Source of the DNA: Archilochus colubris
Lineage: Eukaryota; Chordata; Aves; Apodiformes; Trochilidae
Length of the DNA: 64,000 nt
Assembly (NCBI GenBank): GCA_023079485.1
Contig: CM041083.1
Span: 105,291,054 to 105,355,053, forward strand
Direction of reading: 5' to 3'
Shown: positions 39,971 to 51,541 of the stretch, in pieces
Layout: the number at the start of each line of letters is the position of its first letter
Numbering within the stretch: the stretch's first letter is position 1
Made by a program: the position numbers and the translations under genes
Notes under the pieces: model-generated
Database searches by the model: none
The model's input: only the letters and a program-made list of their open reading frames with translations
Told to the model about the DNA's origin: nothing

Positions 39971-42900
39971 CCATCTTTGTTTTAATTAACTGCACAATAA
40001 ATTGAGCCTGTCAATTAATTGTACTTTAATTTCAAATGTTGCAAGTGTAAACTGTTCTCATGAGGCAACTTCTAAATGCTTAATGAAGGTGAAATGCACT
40101 CATGTCCTGATACCTTACTCGTAGCAGCCTGTAAATGTCTTCAATCATTTTTAAATTTGTTTAGCATAATGAAAATGTAAAAGGCCTTGAAGGAATTTTA
40201 AACAAATTTAAGTGGTTCAATTTTATAATACTCATTTAATTTTCATAATTACTACACATCTGTCCACTCCATTTTATAGTTCAAGCCCATAAGGTTAGCA
40301 TTCATTAGTATGCTGAGGATACTTACAAGCTTCATGAGCAAAAGCCTTTTGATAAATGAGATTAAAATAATTATTCACTTCATCAGCTTCCTCACACATC
40401 TCTAGATTCCTTGCTGAAACTGTAGGTCCTCTAGTGCAAGTTTTTTTCCCTAAAATTTCACTAATACTCCCTCATCACACGCTGGTATCAGCCACTCTTG
40501 GTACTGGCAATTCATAATTGTTCGATTCCAAATACATAGTAGAAATGTGTAAGCATACACACAGAAGGTGATAAAAACCCAAAGTCTTTTGAAAGGAATT
40601 TTTAAAAAATGAAAACACTGAATTAAGTTCCTATCTTGCTGTAAGGTATCCTTAATGCATGATGATTTAATCTTGGCATGAATTTAACTGCTCTTTCATA
40701 TGGTCATAAAAGTATGGTTCACCTCTCTCTTACAATTCTTTCTTGATAAGACTAAATAAGCCAACTGAATAGCTTATATCTTCCAAATTGTTAGCTGAGC
40801 AGTTACCACTTTAAAAGAAAAATAAAAGATGTCCTTGGGGTACAGAGTTTCTTTTTTGTACTTGTATCAATTTTGAGCAGATGCCATTCCATATGCATTT
40901 GTTCATTTATTCAAGGATGATGCATGTTATACATGAATTGCAGCAAAAATCAGAATTAATTAGTGGAGGAATGGAAGCTGTCAGAATGATTGCACTTTTT
41001 AAATGCTTCAGTTGAGTTTATTTAAAGTTTGTTCCTATGCTAAGGACAAGTCAAAAACAAATCCACATCCACATCAATGATGCGGTAAATGGAGAAATTT
41101 CAAGACCCACAGGAAAATTCCATTCCATATGCTTGACATCATAGCATGCTTTAGTTCATCATCTTAAATATGAGGATGACCATCAATTAAAGACTGTACA
41201 TATAAAGGAGCTCAGGTATTTTCAAGTGTATTGTAGATGTTTTCATTCTTGTCAGATGAATTGAAGTCAACAGAAACTCTAACTTTTGGCTCACTGGAGG
41301 GATGGTCCTTTACCACAGTCTAACACTATAAAATTGCTCCCTGTAAGATACCACTGCACTATCAGAGCACTGAAATCCAGCATGAGTGTAGGTACATATG
41401 TAGATTTGTTACCTGTAGTACCCAAAGGCAAAAGCTTCAGTTACAAACATAGTCAACTCAGGACAAGGAAAAAGGAAAAATTTCAAAAGACACACATGGG
41501 AAAAAAGAAAAAAAAACAATAATTCTCAAAACTCCAGAGAAACACTAAGTCCAGGAAAGGGAAAAAAAGAGGAAAGAAAATAATTATGTAAAACCAATTT
41601 TCCTCCCAGAGTGCTGGAAAAATTAAGAACTTCAATTTCATTAGATTAAGTAGTTTCAATCAGAGTAGTTTCTGATGGTTTCAGAGTGGTTTTCAATAGT
41701 CACACATTCTAAGAGAGGAGTAAACTCTTTAGCTCCCTACTGCATCTGCCGGTGTCTTGCACATTCCATTGTTTCATGCTGTGGTGTCAGTGAGTTCTCA
41801 TCCAGCACTTATATCAGCAGTTCCGCCCCTCTCTCCTGGGATGAGCTTACTTACTTCTGTCTCACTCTTTATTCTGAGTCAAACCAATGCAGTTCAAAGT
41901 TGAGAAAATATATCAAAAGATGGTGAAGCCACAATTTGTTTTGATTTTTTTTTTATTGGCAACTTCTAGGGTTTAGGGGGTTTTTTGTTTGCTTTTTTTT
42001 TTTTTACTTCCTTTTTAAATTTCCTTTCATTTGGCTTCATCTTGATTCACTCAGTTCTTGCTCTGCAAGTGGGACTACAGAAGATTTCTTCTGCCACTAA
42101 TTCTCTTCTTTAATGCACTGTCTCTAAGGGTAGAAAGATGTTTTTACATAAAGACATTGAGAAAGCTTAAGGTACACTTTTTAAGGGACACATGCTTAAC
42201 CCTCTCTGCTTCCAGTAAGTCACAGACAAATAGGTCACACTGGCTCACCAGTAAAAATTCTGCTTCATTACCACAACAAATCAAATTCTGCATGCATTTG
42301 ACTCTCAAAAAAAAAGAGAATTACTACTATTACTATGACTACTACTACTTTCTACTTACAGAGAATACCAGAAAAATAAGCAACTGTTTTACAGACAAAA
42401 ATAAAAAATATCAAAGCTGTTCGGTTATTTTGGGGTTTTTTCCTTGTTTTCTCTTTAGACCACCTCCTTTTTCTCATTTTATCTTTTGACCATCTCCATC
42501 TAAAGCTTCCTGTTCTCTTAACTGTTTCCAGCTGGAATCATCCTGCTTTGGAACCAAACGTTGAGAAGAATTTTTGTCATAGATACACCCCAAGCTTCTA
42601 AGGGACCACAGAAATGTCAGAAGCAGTCAGGAAGCACAGGCTGAAAAAAGCCAGGGTTGTAAGGGGCAAGTCTGAGGGGACCTGTGCTCCTCCAAGCCTG
42701 CTCTAGTTACCCTTTTGCATTGCATCAGTGAGAAACAGTGAACTTCAGTCTACAGGCAGCCACATGAGCTGGGACTGCTGTAAAGAAAGTTCTAAGCACT
42801 GATACACGTACTGTTAACAACAGGAACTCGGGATGTGACATGAGCTGCTTTCTGAGGTGGCCCACCTCAACTTGCACAAGCAGTTTTCATTCCTTAACTC

Positions 42901-43949
42901 CTACAACCTTCCCATCCTCCTGGTGGTTGAATCTTGCCCCTTCCCTACCCATCTCCCTACACATTCTGTCCTTCACAGGCACCCACTTTTCAGTCCTCTG
43001 TGTCTCCACTGCACCTCTCATTTTCTCTTTGCTTTGGTCTGGGCCACACCTTTTCCAGACAGCCACTGCAGTGGACACAAGAGAGGTGCTCACTCACACT
43101 CCTATGCATCATTTCTAGCAGCAGATGGATTAGGTATATCCTCCAAGGATTATTCCATCTTTTCCATCTTGAAAGCTTTTTTTTTTTTTTCCTCCCACAT
43201 GACTCATTTTTTCCAAGATGACAGCATCTTTTTGTGCCCACTCTATATTAGCCCAGTGTTTTCTTCCTCCTGTGCCACTTTCAGCAGTGATTCACAAGCC
43301 CACAAATTATTCTGCCAATTCTTATATTTGTTTATGAAACTGCCAACAGATGGGTGATGGTCTTCCAAAATAATAGTTACCTCCAGGCACACATATTGAC
43401 AAAGTACCATGAAGTTATTTTGTTTATACCCTGTGCTCTTCTTTACGATACATGAAAACTGCTTTAAATAGTATCTGAAAGTCTTTTTGACTTAACTGCT
43501 ATTCCTCAGTGGAATCAGTTTTCTGTAATGATCTCCCAGTCAAACCCAGGAAGGCAAGATTTGGTATTTCCACTACTTTGTTTCCCCCTTAGACAGTTTC
43601 CTTCTGAACTTAATAAAAAGTTTAAAAAAAAGGTTGCATTACTCAAAATGTAAGAATATACATTGGTATAGCCAAAGATTGTCATGAAAGACAGAAAAGA
43701 GAGAATGGATTTTTAAATTAATGGGCTAAATTTTAATACTTATGAGTAGGAAGAAACAGTAATTGTGGAATTCACTGGGGAATACAGAGAAATGTTCATG
43801 GTAGAATTCACAGAAGAAAGAGGAAAGAAGGAAAATATTGTATATTTTAAAATATTGTATACTTTAGGCCCAGAACTGAAGAATATCTGATCATTCAAAG
43901 CCTAACAAAATCAGCAGAAAAAATCACAGCCTTTTGGAACTGAGCCTGA
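39971..43949. other. Unique DNA, no gene seen; possible conserved blocks and a CT-rich patch
   Basis: Blocks at 39985-40390 and 40870-41040 are rich in words such as TTAATTAACTG, CAATTAATTG, CATATGCATTTG and AATTAATTAG, and look like developmental enhancers. Between 41940 and 42010 there are T-runs. At 42840-43360 a CT-rich patch leaves several overlapping frames open on the plus strand, including one of 166 codons at 42857-43357. It is rich in S, F, H and P and includes a T-run-encoded phenylalanine stretch, so I do not regard it as a gene. Confidence 0.45.
42321..42357 (+). repeat. Imperfect TAC trinucleotide repeat
   Basis: TACTACTATTACTATGACTA followed by more TAC units. It yields the tyrosine run of the spurious 143-codon frame at 42058-42489. 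Confidence 0.85.
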
Positions 43950-44125
43950 ATCACAAGCTGCCCAGGGAGGTTGTGGAGTCCCCTACCCTGGAGATACTCA
44001 AACCCACCTGGATGCAGTCTTTGCAATGTGCTCCTGGGGATCCTGCTTCAGTGAGAGAGTTGGAGTAGATGACCTCTAGAGGTCCCTTCCAACTCTGATA
44101 ATTCAGTGGTTCTGTCATTCTGTGA
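43950..44125 (+). mobile_element. CR1 LINE 3' UTR fragment
   Basis: This contains AAGCTGCCCAGGGAGGTTGT, GGAGATACTCAAACCCACCT, GGAGTAGATGACCTCTAGAG and GTCCCTTCCAACTCTGATAA, ending GTTCTGTCATTCTGTGA. The GACCTCTAGAGGTCCCTTCC wording marks a CR1 3' end different from the three other styles in the window. It is truncated to under 200 bp and non-coding. Confidence 0.92.
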
Positions 44126-45502
44126 AAGGATATATTGAAGCCCTTGATGCTTCCACTCATCATATACTTTTTCAGATTATATTTTTGATTATGTTTTTTC
44201 CTAAGCATAGGCTAGGTCTAGCGGTCCTTCTTTTTTCATACATGACTTTGCTACATATTAGCACTTCATCTTTATGTGAAACCAAAATTAATAGAAAGGT
44301 GAATTCACTCTGTAATAACAAAAAAAAAGTAATTAAAAATAAAGTTTTGCTTTATGGTTCGCCCTTAAGTTAGAATAAAATACAAATTGACTTTTTTTTT
44401 TTTTAATTTTCTAGACTTGCCTATTTTGAGAAATCATCCCTCTATGGCTTTTTCAGATTTATGGAAGACTGATTTAGGGCTGAATAGAAGGATCTCTGGG
44501 CAAAATATGAGTATTAAACAAGAAATATTAACTCAATTTTAATAATGCTACTAAAGTCATTCAGCATTTTTGTAGAACTCATTACTAAAAAGATCCTGAA
44601 GTGCATGTCTTAACTCAGAGGAAACTCAGACAGGCCATGTAAGTTTCAAAGGTAAATTTTTGACATAATTTTTAGAGGGGTAATGGTATTCAGCTAATTT
44701 CTGGTGTAATGAACCTGACATGGAAGAAAAAAAATTAACCAAGTTGCATCTAATGAAAGCGTTTTAAGTTAATCTGATTTTTTATCAGTTATTTTTTTTT
44801 GAAATTTAATATCTAATAGTTTTCTTAAATACCTAATAAATTCAGTAGCAACTCTGAATAAATCACAAACTCTTAATGGTGCTAAGTCTGCGGGTTTTTT
44901 TCTGTCAGTATTGCCTTAGATGACTCCCCAAAAACTCAAGATACAAGTTTGGTTTTCCTGGCAATGAAGGTTCCAAAACACTGCATAAAACGTTTACATT
45001 ATTATAATACATATTAAAACAGCAGGTTAGTAATCAGTAAAACAGTTGCTAAATACCTTTTATGGGGTATTTTAAAACTTTTAAATTTGTCTTTTAAAAA
45101 AAGAAGCAAATAAACTGAACAGCAGGAGTCCTGTATAACCTCCAGCAGTCCCTGAACAAAGATGTTTCCTTGGAGTATTTAACTTGAAAGTCACCACAAA
45201 ATAGCAACTAACACACCTGACTGCAAGGTTCCCTATTCTTCCTTCCTGTTGTCTTGTTTAGATTTGCTTTTTATCTGCACTTTAACAATTTGGCATTCAT
45301 TTCTTTAGAGAGTTTAGTAAACACACTATATAAAAGAAACTGATCTGTGGCTCCAGAGCAGCCTGACAATGATCAGAACCTAGCTATGAAAGACTAAAAC
45401 ACAACCTTAGAAGATTAATTCTTTGCTATTCAAAATACTTGTACTGCAGAACCCAAGCACTGGATGACATAACGACAAGAAAGTAAAGTGTTGTCATGTA
45501 AA
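44126..45502. other. Unique AT-rich DNA, no gene seen
   Basis: No repeat family, RNA gene or exon is recognised between the CR1 tail and the purine satellite. Two short T- or A-runs occur. Confidence 0.55.
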
Positions 45503-45899
45503 GAGGAAGGAGAGGAGAGGAGAGGAGAGGAGAGGAGAGGAGAGGAGAGGAGAGGAGAGGAGAGGAGAGGAGAGGGAGGAGAGGAGGGAGGGGAGGGAGA
45601 GGAGAGGAGAGGAGGAGGAGAGAGGGAGAGGGAGGAGGAGGAGGAGAGGAGGGGAGAGGAGAGGGAGAGGGAGAGGAGGAGAGGAGAGAGAGGGAGAGGG
45701 AGAGGGAGGGAGAGGAGAGGAGAGGAGGAGGAGGAGGGAGAGGAGGAGAGGGAGAGGAGAGGAGAGGAGAGGGAAGGGAGAGGAGAGGGAGAGGAGAGGG
45801 AGAGGAGAGGAGAGGAGAGGAGAGGAGAGGAGAGGAGAGGAGAGGAGAGGAGAGGAGAGGAGAGGAGAGGAGAGGAGAGGAGAGGAGAGGAGAGAGAAG
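45503..45899 (+). repeat. AGAGG pentanucleotide satellite, about 0.4 kb, all purine
   Basis: Nearly 400 bp consisting only of A and G on the plus strand. The left part is 13 perfect AGAGG units (45511-45575) and the right part is 18 perfect units (45801-45890). The middle 225 bp is a mixture of GGAGA, GGGAGA and GGAGGAG units. Frames stay open through it on both strands (141 codons plus, 176 codons minus) only because the unit contains no stop; neither is a gene. Long homopurine mirror repeats of this sort can form intramolecular triplex DNA. Confidence 0.97.
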
Positions 45900-48800
45900 A
45901 ATATAATTTGTAATATACAAGGTCCAGTTCTGGAGTTTGAAAAATGTATTTAACATCGTGTTTGTAATGTTTATTTTAAATTTAACAGTGGTCTGTGAAT
46001 TTTTGAAAGGGCTGAGGGACTCAAGAACACAGTATTTGGCTCACCACTGCATATCTAAACTTCCCAGACTATAGGAACCACACTGAAGTATAAAATAACT
46101 TCTGCATATTGTAATAAACACACTTCAGGAGAACATAAAATAATAATAATGAAAATGATTCACTGTCTTTTACAATATTATTGCAGTAAAAGACAGGCCT
46201 ATAATGAACTGTACATAATTACTATACTGGAATGTCATATTAATTACCATGCTGTAGACTGAAAGATAACTTTCCAAAAGTCTTTTATCTGCATTCTGTC
46301 ATTTTTGAGCCCCTGGTAGGAATATTTATGGTGCATGCATATGGAAAATTGACAGATTCTGCACATTTGGTGCTCTTTTAATGATGTTTGCTACATTCAT
46401 CAGAATATAAAATTTCAGATTTGAAATATGTTTGCTTGCTTATCCCACTGTATAACTCAATGTATTTAGTTAGCCTAGAAGAAAGCTATGGGCAGACACA
46501 GAGACAGTGGTCTTATTCTAAGTTTAAAACAAAAAAAGAAAAAAGAAAATTTATGAATAAATAGTGAATTAACATTTGTGTAGTGGATTATCAAAGCATA
46601 AACAATATTCCATGTGTCCCAAATTTAGGGGGAAAGTGGGCAGGAAAACCATACTATAGAGAAGAACATGTTTATTTATTCACAAGAGATTAACAAATTA
46701 GCTGTTTAAGAAGAGAAAGAACTGCTTAAATAAGAAATGCATCTATTAAGCAAATTATATCGTCTTCATGAAGGTGGAAATGGTCATTTTAGAGAAAGTA
46801 AGTCTGTACTCCAAGTTATAAGGAATATATCTGACTGCAGGAGGCTAATTCAAGGAGTTTGTGGTTGTTTGTAGGGATATCACAGAGTGCTTCTAGCTGA
46901 AATTGGGGGAAAATTTCTGGAGATGCTTACTTTGTCCCATTTCGCAGGTCCCAGTTAATTTGCTCTATTCTTTTGAAATACTATCAGAAGATAATGAGAA
47001 TAGCTCCTGTACACAAAGGATTTATCTTTCTCTTATTTTCTTTCTAGTTCATCCTTCTCCAAGGGTTCTCAAGAAAAGTAATCTAAAGCATAGCAAAAAG
47101 AAAATTAAGTAGGAGGCAGAAGAATATGCTGTATATTACGGGTAAAAAGGAGAGGAAATGTGATTTACTATCAAATATCATAATGGCTAGGAGAATCAAT
47201 TCTGAAATTCAAGGTAGGCTTGTTTCCTTATGCATCATAAAGACGTATTACTTGGTAAAGCATGGATTTATTGTCTTTGGTATCAGATAGCCAACATTAT
47301 CTGAAGGATACTTGATAGCAGTAGACCATATTACTGCTGCTGTTAATAATCCTAATAATAGTAACAGCAGAATATGTGCCAAAAGGAAAAACAAATTCTG
47401 AAAATATGGTCAGCATCAATAAAGACATGGAGTTAAACTACAACAGAGACTGGAAGACAATTGTAATTAACCCTCCCTGCAACTTCATGAACAGGCAAAA
47501 GAAAAGCATGGTATGTGGGTCTGCTTGTGATTTTTGTCTTTCTATGTCAAGGTCACTTATGGGCAAATTAGATTTCCATTTACCTGAATAACTAAGTCTT
47601 AGCATTTATTTTGAGGGTTTCTGAGGCACCCTGGCCAAAACTGAAAAAGCAGCCAGAGCTGGCCTTCTGATGATCTTTACAATAGGTCCTTGTGCACTGT
47701 TCCACTGTTTAAGAAAGGCTGAAAGGAAAAGGGAAACAACACAGAGGGAATAAGAATCAGAGTTATTAAAGGATTAATATGTTAGTCAGAAATTAGTTTC
47801 CAAGAATGATCTCTGGGCAAATAAGTGGAATTATAGAGGGAAAAAGAAAAAAATTCATGTCCTGGCCAGATCATTACCTCTAGCTTAGCAAGGTAGAAAA
47901 GATTAAATACTTGTAGATCTGGGAAAAGGGACAATAAAGGAGAAACTAAGATGTTATCTTGACAGTACCTTTCCTCCAGCTATATGATAATCAGTAAAAC
48001 CAAGCAGAGAATCATTTAGTGCTGCAAAGACAATTATCTCCCTGTGGCATTTGGCCAAGCCACATTAGCTCATCACAAGCTAGATCAGACTTTCTTTGAA
48101 AGCCCACATCTTTTTTTATTTCCAGTAAAAAAGCAAGCCATGTACCCTTATCTAAAATGAGTTCTACGCTATGGAGACCAAGAGAAATGTAAATGGACAT
48201 TATGGACCCTAAGGCTCCATAAAGAAAAATATCAGATTTAAGCTGAAGGAAAATCCTAAAGGTGCAATCCAAAAGATTGAGTAGGTCATGACAATGCATA
48301 GAGAAGATGGAGATAAAAATTAAAACATTATTTTGAGAGAAAGAATGTTGTTACAAAGACTCTGGGAAGGGAAATGTGAATGACTGTTGCTGAAGTGGGG
48401 AGGTTGAAGAAGACAGAGAGGCAGGGTGACAGGGAGGATATTGATAGGGGAAAATAACACACGGCATGAACTGTTAGAGCTTCTGTTGATCTGTGTCTTC
48501 TAATTCCCCATTTTGCACTGATCTGACTAAATGATACACTAAAAACCTTTGGATGTCTGAGGAAATGTGACTGCATGTACAGCTTTTAGTGGTTTGGGGC
48601 CTCCCTGTTGAGTTGCTGGACTTCTTTTGACCAGTTTAGAAAGACTGAAGACTAAGTGCTCTTTTTATGGGGTGAAGGACTGAAGGAGCTTAATTTTGAA
48701 GCCTGAAAAGGAGACAGAAGTTATCTTTCAACTATATAAATGGGTTGTAAATTTTAATGTCTTTTTGTAGCTTAAACTTAGTAAAACTGTATGTGTGTTA

Positions 48801-49261
48801 ATATATCTTTTGCTGATGTCTAGCAATGGAAGCACAAAGACAATGAGTAATTGCAAAAATATATTCTGCTGGGTTGACTTTCATGGAGATACAGAATCTT
48901 TGCCATTAGCCAAAACTCAAACTTTATTATCAAGCAAAAATTTTGGTTTGTCAGCAAGGAAAATAAGCTAATACATGTAAGAATTACTTCCTTCAACCTC
49001 TACCACCACTATCTTGTTAAATACCTTGTTGCACTGGCAAGTTCCTTAGCTTGAGGAATATTATATTCCAGATTTTATTATTGGCAACATCAGCCATTTT
49101 TGTTTAAATTTTGAATCTTTTGGTTTTTTGCTTCCTACATCTGCGCAGAAAAAAAAGAAAAAAGAAAAAAAAAACAAAGAAAAAAAAATTTCAATCAGAA
49201 ATCTTACTTGTAATTAGGCCTAAATCGTGATTTAAGCTTTAAAATTCATCATTTGCACCAC
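45900..49261. other. Unique DNA, no gene seen; possible conserved block
   Basis: Apart from the CR1 relic at 48668 no element is recognised. The block 46190-46430 (ACATAATTACTATACTGGAA, TATTAATTACCATGC, GGTGCATGCATATGG) looks like conserved non-coding DNA. An A-rich tract lies at 49149-49188. Open frames are short and have no recognisable domain. Confidence 0.5.
48668..48750 (+). mobile_element. Ancient CR1 ORF2 remnant, about 80 bp
   Basis: The string ACTGAAGGAGCTTAATTTTG, AAGCCTGAAAAGGAGACA, then TTATCTTTCAACTATATAAA and GGGTTGTAA follows the CR1 ORF2 C-terminal order. That order is [19 protein letters not shown], then YNYLKGGC. The match is short and diverged, so the call is tentative. 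Confidence 0.5.
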
Positions 49262-49907
49262 AGAAACTTAACGTGAGCCATCAATGTGTGCTTGCAGCCC
49301 AAAAAGCCAACTGGGTCCTGGGCTGCATCAAAAGAAGCACAGACAGACAGTCAAGGGAGGTGATTCTCCCCCTCTACTCTCTTCTTGTGAGACCCCTCCT
49401 GGAGTACTGTGTCCAGTCCTGGAGCCCCCAGCATAAGAAGGACATGGAGATCCTGGAACATGTCTAGAGGAGAGCCACAAAAATGATCAGGTCTGGAGCA
49501 CCTCCCCTGTGAAGACAGGCTGAGGAAGTTGGGGTTGTTCAGCCTGGAGAAGAGGATGTGTCAAAGTGAAATTATAGTGACTTTACAATATTTGAAGGGG
49601 GGCTACAGGAGATCTGGGGTAGGGCTTTGTACACGGGTGTGTAGCGAGAGGACAAGGGGAAATAGTTTAAAACTTGAAGAGGGGAAATTTAGGCTGGACA
49701 TTAGGAAGAACTGTTAAATTTGAGGGTTGTGGGACACTGGAACAGGTTTCCCAAGGAAGTTCCCTCCCTGGCAGTCTTCAAGGCCAGGTTGGATGGGGCC
49801 TTGAGCAACCTGGTCTAGTGGAAGATGTTCCTGCTCATGCAGGAGTGTTGGAACTACATGATATCTAAGGTCCCTTCCAACCCAAACCATTCTGTGATTC
49901 TATGATT
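49262..49907 (+). mobile_element. CR1 LINE, about 650 bp, ORF2 C-terminus and 3' UTR
   Basis: The first frame (49273-49467) reads QCVLAAQKANWVLGCIKRST and then LPLYSLLVRPLLEYCVQSW, the conserved C-terminal part of CR1 ORF2. It stops at a TAG where the full-length protein continues, and the next part resumes as [16 protein letters not shown] (from 49529). The 3' UTR carries GGACACTGGAACAGGTTTCC, GCAACCTGGTCTAGTGGAAG and GGTCCCTTCCAACCCAAACC, and ends in ATTCTGTGATTCTATGATT. It is 5' truncated, dead and moderately young. Confidence 0.97.
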
Positions 49908-51024
49908 ACAACTTAACTTGCCCTAGTTTTGTTTCAGCTGTGACCCTCTAAACGAGAGATATATAAACCTAAAGCATGATTACGTAAAGGGTGTTAACAA
50001 ATTTCAGGGCTCTGTGTGGGAACGCGGAGCACAGAAGAAGGCAGAGTGACTGAATGAATTCTTGGAACGTCTAAAGGTCACTTTGAGTGACACATTGACA
50101 GACTTTTAGACAAAGGGTTACAGAATAGTGGACTCTGTGGTAGTTTTATGCTATACAACATGAACATCCTCCCACAGCTGGAAGCACTGATTCTGCTGGT
50201 TATGTGCCAAGCATCATTAAGAGAACACACTGGAGGTAACTCCTCCAGCTCTTCACCAGCCCACTGAATTGTCTCTTTTTTCCAACAGTGCATGGCTGCA
50301 CTGCCAGCAAGCAATCTTACAGCAGAGACACACGAGTAAAGCTGAGACACACAGAGGAGTAGCCCAGGCACAAAAGTGTAAGGCACGGAGTAAACAGCAC
50401 AGTCACTCATTATAGGAAACTAAAATACTATTTTTGTTTAACAGATGAATAACATAATCCAGGAAGATTGAAGGATTAGCATTCAATCTACTTAAGAGTA
50501 ATAGATGATAAAAACTTGAAACAGTGTGAAACAAGCTATTTTGAAAATATTTACATTACTTTTGGTTTCAGTAGCTTATGTAATAAAATCCTAATGGAGT
50601 GTACGCAGGGTTGTTAAGATGCCTTGGAGGTTTTTTTCTTCTTAAAAATGTCAAGTATATTTTTCACTGTTGTTAGTTTCTCTTTTTTTTCGCCTGGAGA
50701 TCTCTGAGGATGGCTGGAGAACAATTGGGTCTATTAAATTATAACTCACAGGACACCAAAACCTGAGAAGCTGAAAATTGAAGAGGCTTTTAGGCTTCAA
50801 ATGTGATAAATCAGTTTTGTAAGCATCTGGTAAACTCAAAAAAAGAAACCTTTATTTCTGAAATTTTCCAGCCCACAGCCTTTTACAACAGGCCTGAAAA
50901 AGAATTCATTAATTTCTTTCTTCAGTCTTACAAATTGTTTTCTTCAAATAACCCCCAGAGCCTGAAAAGAACAAAACAAAATTAAAAAGTCAAAAGAAAA
51001 GGATCACTGGGTTTTAAGCTCAAT

Positions 51025-51062
<38 letters not shown>

Positions 51063-51541
51063 TATTTGATAAAAAGTGTATCAAAAATAACATCTTTGAC
51101 TTTTTCAGGTTTTTTTTGTTGTTGTTGGTTTTGTTTTTTTCAGCTTAACCATAATCTTAAATTTTTTTTTAATTTTCTGGAGACTTGAACGCAATCATGT
51201 GCAGGATTTTTCAGTATATGCAGACAGGGGAAACACCTTAAAGGAATTCTAAGCAATGCTTCCAGAAATTAAAGACTTCCTAAGAGTCATTCAACTGAAA
51301 AATGCTGCAAACACAATCCAAATAGCAGAGTAAACATGAATGTCATCTTTTATATTAAAAAGTGATAAATATAATTACTTATTTCCATAATACTGCTGTA
51401 ATGTTCACATACTCAAATTGGTTTGTTCCTCAAAAAAGTCAGTTACTGTTCAAATGATTTCTTTTATGAAAAGTGCTACTTACAACACCTATTCACTAGG
51501 CAGTCTACTTCAGAATTTTTCGTTGTTTTCTTGTATGATTC
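49908..51541. other. Unique DNA, no gene seen
   Basis: No element is recognised except the TA microsatellite at 51028. The 110-codon minus-strand frame at 50078-50410 has no recognisable domain. T-rich runs occur at 51110-51180. Confidence 0.5.
51028..51057. repeat. AT dinucleotide microsatellite, about 15 units
   Basis: About 30 bp of uninterrupted alternating A and T, self-complementary and prone to cruciform formation and length change. Confidence 0.95.

Noticed and set aside
40500..40545. tRNA-like B-box word GTTCGATTCC
   Set aside because: No matching A-box, acceptor stem or cloverleaf can be formed around it.
42058..42489. 143-codon open frame with a tyrosine run
   Set aside because: The run comes from a TAC simple repeat and an A-run. 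The rest has no recognisable protein features.
42857..43357. 166-codon open frame outside any recognised repeat
   Set aside because: The patch is CT-rich, so stops are scarce and three overlapping frames are open. The peptide contains a T-run-encoded phenylalanine stretch and no domain.
45426..45956. 176-codon minus-strand and 141-codon plus-strand open frames
   Set aside because: Both are produced by the AGAGG satellite, which lacks stop codons. The peptides are pure low-complexity sequence.
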